Numbered from the stretch's first letter, positions 26,031 through 35,332 are shown. The stretch: 64,000 nt of DNA from Mesorhizobium sp. PAMC28654 (GCF_020616515.1 NZ_CP085135.1:2294001-2358000), one strand, 5' to 3'. Made by a program: numbers and translations. The notes: a model not told the origin generated them from the letters alone.

Positions 26031-26756
26031 ATGGCGACGAAAATTTCCGATACCAAGGCTGGTGCCGGCCCTGCTGGCGCAAAGGCAAAGCCATTGCCAA
26101 AGCTCTCGGCGGACGGAAAAACCATTCGCGCGCCTTTGACGCAAAACCCGCACGCCATTCGCGACACGCGCGAAAAAGTGCTGGAGGTGGCGATCGGCCG
26201 CGAGGTGCGGGCGTTCCGCAAGAAGCTCGGCATCACCGTCGCCGATCTTGCCGTTGCCACCGACATTTCGCTGGGCATGCTATCGAAGATCGAGAACGGC
26301 ATCACCTCGCCGTCGCTGACCACATTGCAAGCGCTGTCCCGTGCGCTGGGCGTCCCGGTGACCGCCTTCTTCCGCCGCTTCGAGGAGGAGCGCAGCGCCG
26401 TCTTCGTTAAGGCCGGCGAAGGTCTCGATGTCGATCGCCGAGGCACGCGCGCCGGCCACCAGTACAATCTGCTCGGCCATATCGGCTCCAACACCAGCGG
26501 TGTCGTCGTCGAACCCTACCTGATCACGCTGACCGAAGACTCGGATGTGTTTCCGACCTTCCAGCACGAGGGCATGGAATTCCTCTACATGCTTGAAGGC
26601 GAGGTCGTTTATCGGCACGGCAACAACCTATACCCGATGAAGCCCGGCGACAGCCTGTTCTTCGACGCCGACGCGCCGCACGGACCGGAAGTGCTAACGC
26701 AACTGCCGATGCGATACCTGTCGATCATCTGCTATCCGCAGAACAGCGCGGGTTGA
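26031..26756 (+). CDS. XRE-type helix-turn-helix regulator with C-terminal cupin domain
   Basis: 241 residues from ATG 26031 (GGGGG about 5 bases upstream); ATG 26004 in the same frame is an alternative. A charged linker is followed by the Xre helix-turn-helix at about residues 55-110 (FRKKLGITVADLAVATDISL, then SKIENGITSPSLTTL). The C-terminal cupin barrel (about 165-238) has EGMEFLYMLEGEV and PGDSLFFDADAPHGP. Such proteins sense small ligands, often amines or their products. Divergent from tmm and next to the dmm genes, it is the most likely local regulator of methylated-amine catabolism. Confidence 0.85.
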   Translation: MATKISDTKAGAGPAGAKAKPLPKLSADGKTIRAPLTQNPHAIRDTREKVLEVAIGREVRAFRKKLGITVADLAVATDISLGMLSKIENGITSPSLTTLQALSRALGVPVTAFFRRFEEERSAVFVKAGEGLDVDRRGTRAGHQYNLLGHIGSNTSGVVVEPYLITLTEDSDVFPTFQHEGMEFLYMLEGEVVYRHGNNLYPMKPGDSLFFDADAPHGPEVLTQLPMRYLSIICYPQNSAG

Positions 26757-26764
26757 GTTGGCCA

Positions 26765-26787
26765 ATCTCCCCCCTCGTGGGGGAGAT
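26765..26787. repeat. Intergenic palindrome, terminator-like
   Basis: ATCTCCCCC (26765-26773) pairs with GGGGGAGAT (26779-26787) around a 5-base loop, between the convergent cupin regulator and dmmA stops. It can act in both directions as a transcription end, though no T-run follows. Short CT-rich/G-rich palindromes of this form are, from experience, common between Mesorhizobium genes. Confidence 0.5.
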
Positions 26788-26808
26788 CGGCAGCTTCGCG
26801 GGCCTTGC

Positions 26809-27849
26809 TCAGTCCGGCCCAAACCCCGAACTCGTCGCACTCCCATCATCCAGCTTCGACAGCCACTCCACCAATGTGGGACGAAAGCGCGTCAGGCCCT
26901 TGTAGTTGGCGAGTTCGTCGGGGAGATCGCGGATGACGCGGTGCAGGCGCCGCGCCCATTTCGGCTGCGTCACCAGCTCGTCCATCTTGATCAGGTAGCA
27001 GCGGATCGGGAACACGATGCCGTTCGAGCGCGGCAGCCGCCAGAAGCTCTGCAATTCGACGCGCAGATGCACCTTGTCGCCGACATTCTCGGGCGTGACC
27101 GTCGCCCGGTCCGGTCCCCATTTGTGATAATTCTCCGGGCTGGTGTCGAGGCGCGGATTGACGGTCATCGTCCAGTTCAGGCGCCGTGCCGGCTTGCCTT
27201 GCTGGATGTTGGTGAGGAATTTCAGGGCGCGTGTGAAAATGCCCTTCTCATGCGCCAGTGGCACTGGTGCATGCCACTCGAAGAAGTTCATGCCGATGTC
27301 GAAATCGAGCGACCAGTCGGCCTGGGTGGTGACCATGCCGGCATCCATCCAAAGATTGCCGTCGCGCTGGTCGAGGATGCAGAAGTCGCCCTGGCTCTGC
27401 CGGGTGATGTATTCCATCGGCCCGTAAGGCAGGGTCGAGGTGTCGCCAAAGGTGAAAGTGTCGTCGATGCCAAGCGGCCGATTGATCCAGCGCCAGCGGT
27501 CGCCGTCGCGGGTCAGGGTGAAATGCTCGGGATAGCCAAGCGCCTGCTGCTCCATCAGGAGTTCGAGAAGATCCCAGCCGGCCAGTGTCATGTGTGGCAG
27601 CGACTGGCAGCGCAGCGGATCCTCGGCCAGCACCAGCGCGCGGTCCTGCATCTCGGCAACATAGTGCTCGTCGACGTCGATCAGGTTTTCCAGCACGCTG
27701 CCCTTCGGGCCGACGACATGCGGCTCGATGTTGACCGCGTACATGTAGGCGTCTTCGTGGAACGGAAACGGGAACCGCCGGATGTGCTCCGGGCTGTTCC
27801 TGAAGGTGAAGTCGTCGCGGAACGTTTCCTTGCGAAAGGTGATTCCCAA
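26809..27849 (-). CDS. dmmA: Heme-dependent oxidative N-demethylase alpha subunit (dimethylamine monooxygenase, DUF3445)
   Basis: 346 residues from a TTG start with a strong AGGAGG 6 bases upstream. The whole protein matches the DUF3445 family. Recognisable parts are VDEHYVAEMQDRALVL, ITRQSQGDFCILDQRDGNLW, FFEWHAPVPL and the RLNWTMTVNPRLDTSP block. In characterised members this subunit carries heme and oxidises dimethylamine to methylamine and formaldehyde, using electrons passed from the flavin/iron-sulfur subunit. It is the last gene of the dmmD-C-B-A operon; 9 bases separate it from dmmB. Confidence 0.88.
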   Translation of the reverse strand: MGITFRKETFRDDFTFRNSPEHIRRFPFPFHEDAYMYAVNIEPHVVGPKGSVLENLIDVDEHYVAEMQDRALVLAEDPLRCQSLPHMTLAGWDLLELLMEQQALGYPEHFTLTRDGDRWRWINRPLGIDDTFTFGDTSTLPYGPMEYITRQSQGDFCILDQRDGNLWMDAGMVTTQADWSLDFDIGMNFFEWHAPVPLAHEKGIFTRALKFLTNIQQGKPARRLNWTMTVNPRLDTSPENYHKWGPDRATVTPENVGDKVHLRVELQSFWRLPRSNGIVFPIRCYLIKMDELVTQPKWARRLHRVIRDLPDELANYKGLTRFRPTLVEWLSKLDDGSATSSGFGPD

Positions 27850-27858
27850 GCTCGCCTC

Positions 27859-28824
27859 CTATCTTTCCAAGACCAGCGATTTGCCCTCGAAGCGCGACAC
27901 GCACGGCATGATCTTGCAGCCGGAACGGTGGTCTTCCTCGCTCAGCCAGTGGTCGTTGTGGATGAACTTTCCGTCGTATGAGATGACATTGGTTTCGCAC
28001 TGGCCGCAGACGCCACCACGGCAGAGATAGGGCGGATCGACGCCGGCCGCCTCGATCGCCTCAAGCAGGCTTTGCTGCTCGCCGACGCGGATCGTCTTGC
28101 CGCTGACGGCCAGCGTCACATCGAATGGTAGCCCAGGCTGGGGTGCCGCGAAATGCTCGAAATGCACGGTTTCCGCAGGCCAACCCAAGGCAGCGGCGCG
28201 GTCCCGCACCCAGCCGATCATGCCGGCGGGGCCGCAGACATAGAGATGCGTGCCGAGCGGCTGCGTCGACAAGAGCCGGTCGAGATCGATGCGCTCCTCG
28301 CGGTCGTCATGATAGAGCCTGATCCGGCGGTCGTAGCGCTCCCGCAGCACATCGGCATAGGTGCCGAGCGAGGCGGTACGGCAAGTGTAGTGCAGTTCGA
28401 AATTGCCACCCTCCCCCGCCAGTTGCGCGGTCTGCGCCATGAACGGGGTGATGCCGATGCCGCCGGCCAGCATCAGATGCTTTTTGGCGCGCAGATCAAG
28501 CGAGAACAAATTGACCGGGTAGCTGATCACCATCTCCAGCCCGGGCCTGACATTCCGGTGCATGAACAGCGAGCCGCCGCGCCCGACATCATCGCGCCGC
28601 ACCGAGATCGTGTACTCGCGCGTATCGAGCGGCGAGCCCATCAGCGAATAGGGATTAAGCCTTGTGCGCTGGCCATCACGCATTTCAACTACGACATGCG
28701 CGCCGCCAGAAAAAGTCGGTAGAAGATCCCCGTCGCGCCGGCGGAAATGGAAGCGGGTGACGAGGTCGTTGACCGGGACAACGTCGCTGACCACGACATC
28801 AAGCTTGGTGGTGCCGGTGCTCAT
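27859..28824 (-). CDS. dmmB: Dimethylamine monooxygenase reductase subunit (FMN/2Fe-2S, PDR type)
   Basis: 321 residues. The flavin-binding barrel contains NPYSLMGSP, followed by a pyridine-nucleotide domain (LMLAGGIGITPFMAQ, then YVCGPAGMI) and a C-terminal plant-type ferredoxin. The 2Fe-2S cysteines are in CRGGVCGQCETN with a fourth in CKIMPCVSR. This order is the phthalate-dioxygenase-reductase class. It passes electrons from NAD(P)H to the heme subunit DmmA. The start ATG overlaps the dmmC stop by 4 bases. Confidence 0.9.
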   Translation of the reverse strand: MSTGTTKLDVVVSDVVPVNDLVTRFHFRRRDGDLLPTFSGGAHVVVEMRDGQRTRLNPYSLMGSPLDTREYTISVRRDDVGRGGSLFMHRNVRPGLEMVISYPVNLFSLDLRAKKHLMLAGGIGITPFMAQTAQLAGEGGNFELHYTCRTASLGTYADVLRERYDRRIRLYHDDREERIDLDRLLSTQPLGTHLYVCGPAGMIGWVRDRAAALGWPAETVHFEHFAAPQPGLPFDVTLAVSGKTIRVGEQQSLLEAIEAAGVDPPYLCRGGVCGQCETNVISYDGKFIHNDHWLSEEDHRSGCKIMPCVSRFEGKSLVLER

Positions 28825-29417
28825 GGGAAGGCCTCCTCGATCGGAGGAATTTCGCTGCGGTCCTCGGCATTGATGCACACACCCTGGAAGGCCGCGATGC
28901 GCCTGGAATAATGATCGCGCACCAGAAGCAGCAGGCCGCAATGGACGCAGGTCGCCGGCTGAGTCGTCACGTTTTCGGTGATGCCCTTGCAGTGGACGCA
29001 CTGCATGCGCCGCGCCAGCGAGCCGCGATGCTCGGTCTGGATCGAGGTGTGGTCGATGCCGGCTTCAAGTGCTGCCTGCATCGCCTGGCCGATCAGCCCC
29101 TCGGTGCCCGAGAGATAGACGCGCAGCCCCATATGTGCGTTGGCCAGCGTCTGTTTCAGGCGCGGCAAGGCGCTGGCGAAGGTATGACCCTGGTAGAGCC
29201 GAGCCGGCCTGAGCGCTTCGAGCGTCGCGACATGTTTGCCGTCATGGCCGGGTATGAAGATGATATGGGCATCGCCGAAGAAGCCAGCGGGCGCCCCGGC
29301 GGCCATATCTGAAATCGCCAGCGCCCCCTCCGCATCGGCCACGAACAGATGGTGTTTGCCGGGCTGCGGAGAGAGCGTTCCGTAGACGGGCCGGCTGATG
29401 ATGCTTTTGGCTGCCAT
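28821..29417 (-). CDS. dmmC: Dimethylamine monooxygenase accessory subunit with two CxxC pairs
   Basis: 198 residues. The central part resembles a nucleotide-binding or reductase-like alpha/beta fold. The C-terminal region has two metal-binding pairs (MQCVHCKGI and ATCVHCGLLLL), fitting a rubredoxin- or zinc-ribbon-like site. It is encoded between dmmD and dmmB with a 4-base overlap to dmmB, the place of the third subunit of heme-dependent N-demethylases. The exact role (electron transfer or assembly) is inferred from operon position. Confidence 0.78.
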   Translation of the reverse strand: MAAKSIISRPVYGTLSPQPGKHHLFVADAEGALAISDMAAGAPAGFFGDAHIIFIPGHDGKHVATLEALRPARLYQGHTFASALPRLKQTLANAHMGLRVYLSGTEGLIGQAMQAALEAGIDHTSIQTEHRGSLARRMQCVHCKGITENVTTQPATCVHCGLLLLVRDHYSRRIAAFQGVCINAEDRSEIPPIEEAFP

Positions 29418-29458
29418 TTAAGTCTTCGTGCCTCGAACCCTTCGCCGTTGACTATGCC

Positions 29459-30592
29459 TCAGCCTTTCGCCGTGCGCTTGGTCTTCTTGGGATCGTCGAA
29501 CGGCAATGGCTGCGCCGTGGCCTTGATCGATCCACTCTTGTTGCGGATCTCGAGCTTGGTGCCCTGAACGGCGCAGTCGACGTCGAGCCGGGCGATGCCC
29601 ATCGATTTCTCGACCAGCGGCGAATACATGGCACAGGTCACCACGCCGACCTTCTTGCCGTCCCGATGCACCGGTGCGCCTTCGTCCGCCGGCTCCTTGC
29701 CGTCGAGCAGCACGCCAAAAATCTTGAAGCGCTCCTTGCCCTTGAGGCGGTAGTGCTCCTCCGCGCCTCGGAAACCGGTCTTGCCGGGGCTGACGGTGAA
29801 GTCGAGGCCGAGTTCCCACAGCGTGTCGCCGGGACCTTCGCTCTCGAACGGGTACTTTTGCGAATTGTCATAGGGATAGAACAGCAGGTAGCTTTCGACG
29901 CGCAGCATGTCGAGCGTGGTGAAGCGGCAGGGGATGATGCCGTCAACCTTGCCGTCATCGAGAATGGTATCCCATATCTTGGGAGCGTCCTGGCCACGAC
30001 AGAATATCTCGTAGCCGCGTTCACCGGTGTAGCCGGTGCGCGAAATCATCACCGGCAGGCCGAACAGTTGGGTCTGCATATGATGGAAATAGTTGAGGTC
30101 GCGGATGCCGGGCACATGCTTGGCGAGATAGTCGACGGCGCGCGGACCCTGCAGGGACAGGTCGTGCAGATTGTCGTCGAACCGGATGGAAACGTCGCGG
30201 CCGATCGAGGCGCGCGTCAGTTCCTCATGACCAGATCCCGAACCATGAACAACCATCCAGGAATTGGTGGAGATGCGGTAGATGACGCAGTCGTCGGTGA
30301 ATTTGCCGGCCTCGTTCAGCATGCAGGCATAGACGGACTTGCCGGGGTAGATCTTCTCGACGTCACGCGTGGTCGCCAGATCGATGACATGCGAGGCATG
30401 CGGCCCGGTGATATGGACCTTCTTCAAACCGGACACGTCCATCAGTCCGGCCTTGGTGCGGATGGCGACGTATTCCTCGTCGGCGTCCTTGTCGTAGGTC
30501 CAGGCGGTCCCCATGCCGCTCCAGTCTTCGAGTTTCGAACCGAGTGCGCGATGGCGGTCCGCCAAGGTCGAAAATCTCCAGGATGCCGTCAT
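29459..30592 (-). CDS. dmmD: GcvT-like folate-dependent aminomethyltransferase of the dimethylamine operon
   Basis: 377 residues from the ATG following GGAGG. GcvT/DmdA-type fold: GLMDVSGLKKVHITGP, LSLQGPRAVDYL and ISRTGYTGERGYEIF are family landmarks for the tetrahydrofolate-binding domain, and a C-terminal barrel follows. In this operon it probably captures the formaldehyde or methylene group released by DmmABC on tetrahydrofolate. It is the first gene of the dmm operon and divergent from tdm. A DMSP demethylase (DmdA) role is possible on fold alone but unlikely in this context. Confidence 0.82.
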   Translation of the reverse strand: MTASWRFSTLADRHRALGSKLEDWSGMGTAWTYDKDADEEYVAIRTKAGLMDVSGLKKVHITGPHASHVIDLATTRDVEKIYPGKSVYACMLNEAGKFTDDCVIYRISTNSWMVVHGSGSGHEELTRASIGRDVSIRFDDNLHDLSLQGPRAVDYLAKHVPGIRDLNYFHHMQTQLFGLPVMISRTGYTGERGYEIFCRGQDAPKIWDTILDDGKVDGIIPCRFTTLDMLRVESYLLFYPYDNSQKYPFESEGPGDTLWELGLDFTVSPGKTGFRGAEEHYRLKGKERFKIFGVLLDGKEPADEGAPVHRDGKKVGVVTCAMYSPLVEKSMGIARLDVDCAVQGTKLEIRNKSGSIKATAQPLPFDDPKKTKRTAKG

Positions 30593-30707
30593 CCGTCGTC
30601 CTCCGTTCGAAAATCCTGCTGTTCCCTGCTCCTTTGCCCGGAGGCCGGAGCTTTGATTGAATATTGAGCGCAAACGAGGGGGGGCCGCAATCCCCTTAAA
30701 GCAAATA

Positions 30708-30724
30708 ATTTCATTGTCAGGCAA
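30708..30724. promoter_or_regulatory. Recurring motif, copy 2 (dmmD promoter side)
   Basis: ATTTCATTGTCAGGCAA, 116 bases upstream of dmmD and in the same orientation relative to dmmD as copy 1 relative to tmm. It agrees with the other two copies at ATTTCA and CAGG. Confidence 0.5.
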
Positions 30725-30872
30725 AAATGGCCATGCTGACCAAATGGGCAACCCCACGGAAATTCGCCTTACAATTGCGAAATTCGGCCGAGCTTTTGAA
30801 TGCAGGCAAAGCCAAACCCGGTCGCTCCGCCTTGCCAAACGCGATCGCACTGCTATTCTTGTCGCTAAAATA

Positions 30873-30889
30873 ATTTCACGTACAGGCAA
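30873..30889. promoter_or_regulatory. Recurring motif, copy 3 (tdm promoter side)
   Basis: ATTTCACGTACAGGCAA, 41 bases upstream of the tdm start. Copies 2 and 3 share AATAATTTCA at the left and CAGGCAAA at the right. The 337-bp dmmD/tdm intergenic region contains no gene. Confidence 0.5.
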
Positions 30890-30929
30890 ACTTGTTTCTC
30901 GAACCGATGTCTCGAAACGCAAGGCCAAG

Positions 30930-33299
30930 ATGAGCCAGTCGCCCTACCCTGCCGTCGCAGCCGGACCGCCGCGGCCGAGCCTCATCCTGAGGCCCGGCCA
31001 GATCGCCATGCCGCCAGGCGTGGAGCGTTATACGATCCAGGGCAATGGCGCGGTGCTCATCGAGGTCGAGGCCGGCGATACGATCACGGTGCGCAATGTC
31101 GAGGGCGGTCAGGCCTGCGAGCTGCTGGCCTGGGACAAGGCCGGCGTGACCGATCCCGGCATCCTCGGCGAGACGTCCAACAGCAATGCCGCCGGCATCA
31201 AGACGTTGCTGACCGAGGGCGACGACAGCCTCGCGGCACTTCGGCGCGGGCTCGAACGCCGGCAGGTGCAGTTCGATAACGCCAAGGCAGTGCGCGTGTT
31301 CGGCGCCGCCACGCCGGCTGGTACGGAACAGGGTTTCACTGTCGCACGCGGCGGCTCGATGGTGATTGCCGTTCCCGGCGGGCCGATGCTGGTCGATGGC
31401 CACGATACGGCGACGCCGCTGACGGTCATCGTACGGCGCGCCACGATCCGTCCGGCGGCGAAATCGCAATTGGGCGATCCGATGGCCGATCCCGTACTCG
31501 ACCTGCGCGTCCACTCGGCGACGGCCGAAGCCTATTTCGTCAAGGCCGGCGACTATCTGCAGATCATTGATGTCGACGGCCGCCAATGCACCGACTTCCA
31601 ATGCTTTTCGGCGCGCAAGCTCGACAAGGGCCTCGACCATCCGCTCGACGTGACGACGACGCGGACGTTGATGGGCTCAAGCTATCCGATGCCCGGCCTG
31701 CATTCGAAATACTATGACCAGGACATGGAGCCGCTGGTCGAGGTGATCCAGGACACATGCGGCCGGCACGATGCGTTCGCGCTCGCTTGCGCGGCCAAAT
31801 ATTATGACGACATCGGCTATCCCGGGCACACCAACTGCTCGGAGAATTTCAACCGCGCGCTGGCCGACAAGGGCGCCAATCCCCGCGCCGGCTGGATGGC
31901 GATCAACTTCTTTTTCAACACCGCGATCGATGCCCATGGCGTCATGGTCTCCGACGAGCCTTGGTCACGCCCCGGCGACTATGTGCTGCTCAGGGCACTG
32001 ACCGACATCGTCTGTGTCTCCTCCGCCTGTCCCGACGACACGACGCCGGCCAATGGCTGGAACCCGACCGACATCCATGTGCGGACCTATTCCGGCCAGC
32101 ACAAATTCTCGCGAGCGATCGCCAGACGCATGACGCCCGATTCGGAACCCAAGATGACCCGCGAGACAGCCTTTCATTCAAGCTTTGCCAAGCACACCCG
32201 CAACTTCGTTGAATACAGAGGCTATTGGCTCGCCAATTCCTTCGCCAAGGAAGGTGCGATCGACGAATACTGGGCCTGCCGGCAGGACGCCGTGATCATG
32301 GACCTGTCGCCGCTGCGCAAGTTCGAGGTCACCGGCCCGGACTCGGAGGCGCTGCTGCAATACACGCTTACCCGCGACGTGAAAAAACTCGGCGTCGGCC
32401 AGGTCGTATATTCGGCCATGTGCTACGAGCATGGCGGCATGATCGACGACGGTACTCTGCTGCGGCTCGGCAAGGACAATTTCCGCTGGGTCGGTGGCGA
32501 CGATCTTTCGGGCGAATGGCTGCGCGAGACGGCGCAAAAGCTCGGCCTCAACGTGCTGGTGCGCTCATCCACCGACCAGATGCACAATGTCGCCGTGCAG
32601 GGGCCAAAGAGCCGGGACATCCTGAAGGAGGTCATCTGGACCTCGCCATTGCAGCCGTCGATCGACGAGCTGGAATGGTTCCGCTTCGCTGTCGCCCGCA
32701 TCGGTGGTGGCAACGGTATTCCCGTCGTCGTCTCACGCACCGGCTACACCGGTGAGCTCGGCTACGAAATCTGGTGCCATCCGCGCGACGCCGAAAAGGT
32801 GTTCGACGCGATCTGGGAGGCCGGCCAGCCGCACGGGCTGAAGCCGATGGGGTTGCAGGCACTCGACATGGTGCGCATCGAAGCCGGACTGATCTTTGCC
32901 GGCTACGAATTCTCGGATCAGACCGACCCGTTCGAGGCCGGCATCGGCTTCACCGTGCCGCTGAAGACCAAGACCGACGACTTCATCGGCCGCGAAGCGC
33001 TGATCCGGCGCAAGGAGCATCCGCAGACAAAACTGGTCGGCCTCGACATCGACGCCAATGTCGCGGTCGGCCATGGCGACTGCGTCCATGTCGGCCGCGC
33101 CCAGATCGGCGTTGTCACGTCGGGCGTGCGTTCGCCGGTGCTGAACAAGAACATCGCGCTTGCGAGACTTGACGTCACCCATGCCGCTGTCGGTACCGAA
33201 GTCGAGATCGGCAAGCTCGACGGCCATGCCAAACGGCTGCCGGCAAGGGTCGTCCCTTTCGCCCATTACGATCCGCAAAAGACCCGGCCGCGCTCCTGA
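30930..33299 (+). CDS. tdm: Trimethylamine N-oxide demethylase (DUF1989-GcvT fusion)
   Basis: 789 residues from ATG 30930; the frame is open further upstream but there lies in the promoter region. Residues about 15-400 are DUF1989, with candidate zinc cysteines Cys220 and Cys225 (DGRQCTDFQCF), Cys277 and Cys303 (GHTNCSEN). Residues about 415-789 are a tetrahydrofolate-binding GcvT domain (SRTGYTGELGYEIW). This two-domain fusion is the known architecture of Tdm, which splits TMAO to dimethylamine and formaldehyde and hands the latter to tetrahydrofolate. It is divergent from the dmm operon and completes the TMA to methylamine route. Confidence 0.93.
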   Translation: MSQSPYPAVAAGPPRPSLILRPGQIAMPPGVERYTIQGNGAVLIEVEAGDTITVRNVEGGQACELLAWDKAGVTDPGILGETSNSNAAGIKTLLTEGDDSLAALRRGLERRQVQFDNAKAVRVFGAATPAGTEQGFTVARGGSMVIAVPGGPMLVDGHDTATPLTVIVRRATIRPAAKSQLGDPMADPVLDLRVHSATAEAYFVKAGDYLQIIDVDGRQCTDFQCFSARKLDKGLDHPLDVTTTRTLMGSSYPMPGLHSKYYDQDMEPLVEVIQDTCGRHDAFALACAAKYYDDIGYPGHTNCSENFNRALADKGANPRAGWMAINFFFNTAIDAHGVMVSDEPWSRPGDYVLLRALTDIVCVSSACPDDTTPANGWNPTDIHVRTYSGQHKFSRAIARRMTPDSEPKMTRETAFHSSFAKHTRNFVEYRGYWLANSFAKEGAIDEYWACRQDAVIMDLSPLRKFEVTGPDSEALLQYTLTRDVKKLGVGQVVYSAMCYEHGGMIDDGTLLRLGKDNFRWVGGDDLSGEWLRETAQKLGLNVLVRSSTDQMHNVAVQGPKSRDILKEVIWTSPLQPSIDELEWFRFAVARIGGGNGIPVVVSRTGYTGELGYEIWCHPRDAEKVFDAIWEAGQPHGLKPMGLQALDMVRIEAGLIFAGYEFSDQTDPFEAGIGFTVPLKTKTDDFIGREALIRRKEHPQTKLVGLDIDANVAVGHGDCVHVGRAQIGVVTSGVRSPVLNKNIALARLDVTHAAVGTEVEIGKLDGHAKRLPARVVPFAHYDPQKTRPRS

Positions 33300-33555
33300 C
33301 CGCCGCTTTTTTTGGGCACGTGGAACTGGCCGTCGGCGTTACCGCCGGACGCATTGTCGTTCACATTCGCAAGCGTGATGTGCACGGCACTACAAATCGC
33401 TTGACGTGAAAGCGCGCCGGATCAATCTTCACTCCTAAGAAAAAAATACGACTGAGTGGAAACACTCCGGTCGCACAGATCATAGACCGGGGAGCAAGCT
33501 TCGCGAAGCCGAGGCATCGCCGGCGGGGAACATCAAAAAAGGGGAACACAGACAC

Positions 33556-35265
33556 ATGAGCTCTATAAGCACTGCCTTGGAGCAGCCTGCGGAAAGCAAG
33601 CTGCATCGCAATATCGACTGGCGCGGCGCCTTCTGGGTGGCAAGCGGCGTCCCTGCCCTCGTCCTGTTTTCGATCGGCGGCATTGCCGGCACGACCGGAA
33701 AACTGGCTTTCCTGATCTGGACCGTTTCCATGATCATGGGCTTCCTGCAATCCTTCACCTATGCGGAAATCGCCGGCCTGTTCCCCAACAAGTCCGGTGG
33801 TGCCTCTATCTACGGCGCCACCGCCTGGTTGCGCTATTCGAAATTCATCGCGCCGCTTTCGGTCTGGTGCAACTGGTTCGCCTGGTCGCCTGTGCTCTCG
33901 CTCGGTTGCTCGATCGCCGCCGCCTACATCCTCAACGCGCTGGTACCGATGCCGTTCTTTACCGAGACGTCACCGGACGTCATCGCCTATATCGCGGCCC
34001 ATGCGGGAACGAGTGCCGCCGACGCTGTTGTAGCGGTTACCGCCGCCGCCACACCGGCGATCCGCAACTGGACGCTGTTCAGCCACACACTGGGCCCGGT
34101 CTCCTTCACGCTGAACGCAACCTTCTTCATCGGCGCGGTGCTGATGCTGATCATCTTTTCCATCCAGCATCGCGGCATTCTGGGTACGGCCAGTGTCCAG
34201 AAATACATCGGGATGCTGGTCATCATCCCGATGCTGATCGTCGGCGTGGTGCCAATCATCACCGGCCAGATCAACTGGGCGAATTTCTCGCCGCTGGTGC
34301 CGCTCGCTGCCGCCTACGCCCCTGAGCCCGGCACGTGGAACATCGCCGGCTGGACGCTCGCTCTTGGCGGCATGTTCATCGCGGCATGGTCGACCTACGG
34401 TTTTGAGACCGCCGTCTGCTACACGTCCGAGTTCAAGAACCCGGGCACCGACACGTTCAAGGCGATCTTCTATTCCGGCCTGCTGTGCATGCTGCTTTTC
34501 ATCCTGGTGCCGTTCACCTTCCAGGGCGTGCTCGGACTGAATGGAATGCTGGCCACCCCGATCGTCGACGGCTCGGGTGTTGCCGATGCACTGGCCGGCA
34601 TGGTCGGCGGCGGACAGCTCATCCATAGCCTTCTGGTGATGCTGATGATCCTGGCACTGGTGCTGTGCATCATGACGGCCATGGCCGGGTCCTCGCGCAC
34701 ACTCTATCAAGGCTCGGTTGACGGCTGGCTGCCGCGCTATCTGAGCCACGTCAACGAGCATGGCGCGCCGACCCGCGCCATGTGGACCGACCTCGGTTTC
34801 AACCTGATCGTGCTGGCCATTGCCTCGGCCGACGCGACGAGCTTCTTCTTCATCCTCGCCGTGTCGAACTGCGGCTACATCATCTTCAACTTCCTCAACC
34901 TCAACGCCGGCTGGATCCACCGCATCGACAACGGCCATATCGCGCGGCCATGGAAGGCACCAAGCTGGCTGCTCGGCGTCGGCGCGATCTTCGCCTACGT
35001 CAACGCGATCTTCATGGGCGCCGGCGCCAAGGTTTGGAATCCGATGGCGCTATGGGCGGGGCTGATCACAGCCGCCTTGATCATCCCGGTGTTCTGCTAC
35101 CGACATTACGTCCAGGACGGTGGCAAATTCCCCGCCCATATGCTGGCGGATCTCGGCATGACGTCGTCGGACCTAGCGGTCAAGAAGGCGGGCATCCTAC
35201 CCTATCTGACGCTGATCGCCGGCGTCGCCGTGATGCTCATCGCCAACTGGCTGTTCGTCATCTGA
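33556..35265 (+). CDS. APC-superfamily permease, probably an amine or amino-acid transporter
   Basis: 569 residues with about 12 hydrophobic helices. Helix-1 unwound-segment glycines are seen in SIGGIAGTTGK, and the YAEIAGLFPNKSGG segment of amino acid/polyamine/organocation carriers at about residues 73-86. The ATG has GGGGAA about 9 bases upstream. It lies 256 bases after tdm and is followed by a terminator, so it may be a separate transcript. A role in uptake or release of methylated amines is inferred from context only. The 256-bp gap holds TTTCACGT on the - strand near 33405, a weak relative of the island motif. Confidence 0.85.
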   Translation: MSSISTALEQPAESKLHRNIDWRGAFWVASGVPALVLFSIGGIAGTTGKLAFLIWTVSMIMGFLQSFTYAEIAGLFPNKSGGASIYGATAWLRYSKFIAPLSVWCNWFAWSPVLSLGCSIAAAYILNALVPMPFFTETSPDVIAYIAAHAGTSAADAVVAVTAAATPAIRNWTLFSHTLGPVSFTLNATFFIGAVLMLIIFSIQHRGILGTASVQKYIGMLVIIPMLIVGVVPIITGQINWANFSPLVPLAAAYAPEPGTWNIAGWTLALGGMFIAAWSTYGFETAVCYTSEFKNPGTDTFKAIFYSGLLCMLLFILVPFTFQGVLGLNGMLATPIVDGSGVADALAGMVGGGQLIHSLLVMLMILALVLCIMTAMAGSSRTLYQGSVDGWLPRYLSHVNEHGAPTRAMWTDLGFNLIVLAIASADATSFFFILAVSNCGYIIFNFLNLNAGWIHRIDNGHIARPWKAPSWLLGVGAIFAYVNAIFMGAGAKVWNPMALWAGLITAALIIPVFCYRHYVQDGGKFPAHMLADLGMTSSDLAVKKAGILPYLTLIAGVAVMLIANWLFVI

Positions 35266-35332
35266 CCGCCCCGAGAAGATCGAGCGCGCCCTGACGCGCT
35301 CGACCCACACCAGATAGTCTCCCTGAAGTTGG

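Noticed and set aside
26758..27981. A 407-codon open frame on the + strand over dmmA
   Set aside because: Antisense to dmmA, which has clear DUF3445 identity and a good ribosome site; the frame has no recognisable domain.
29459..30592. GcvT-like protein as the DMSP demethylase DmdA
   Set aside because: The operon is a dimethylamine demethylase set; no DMSP genes are linked beyond a generic acyl-CoA ligase 28 kb away.
33300..33320. T-run after tdm as a Rho-independent terminator
   Set aside because: Seven T are present, but the preceding bases do not form a convincing stem.
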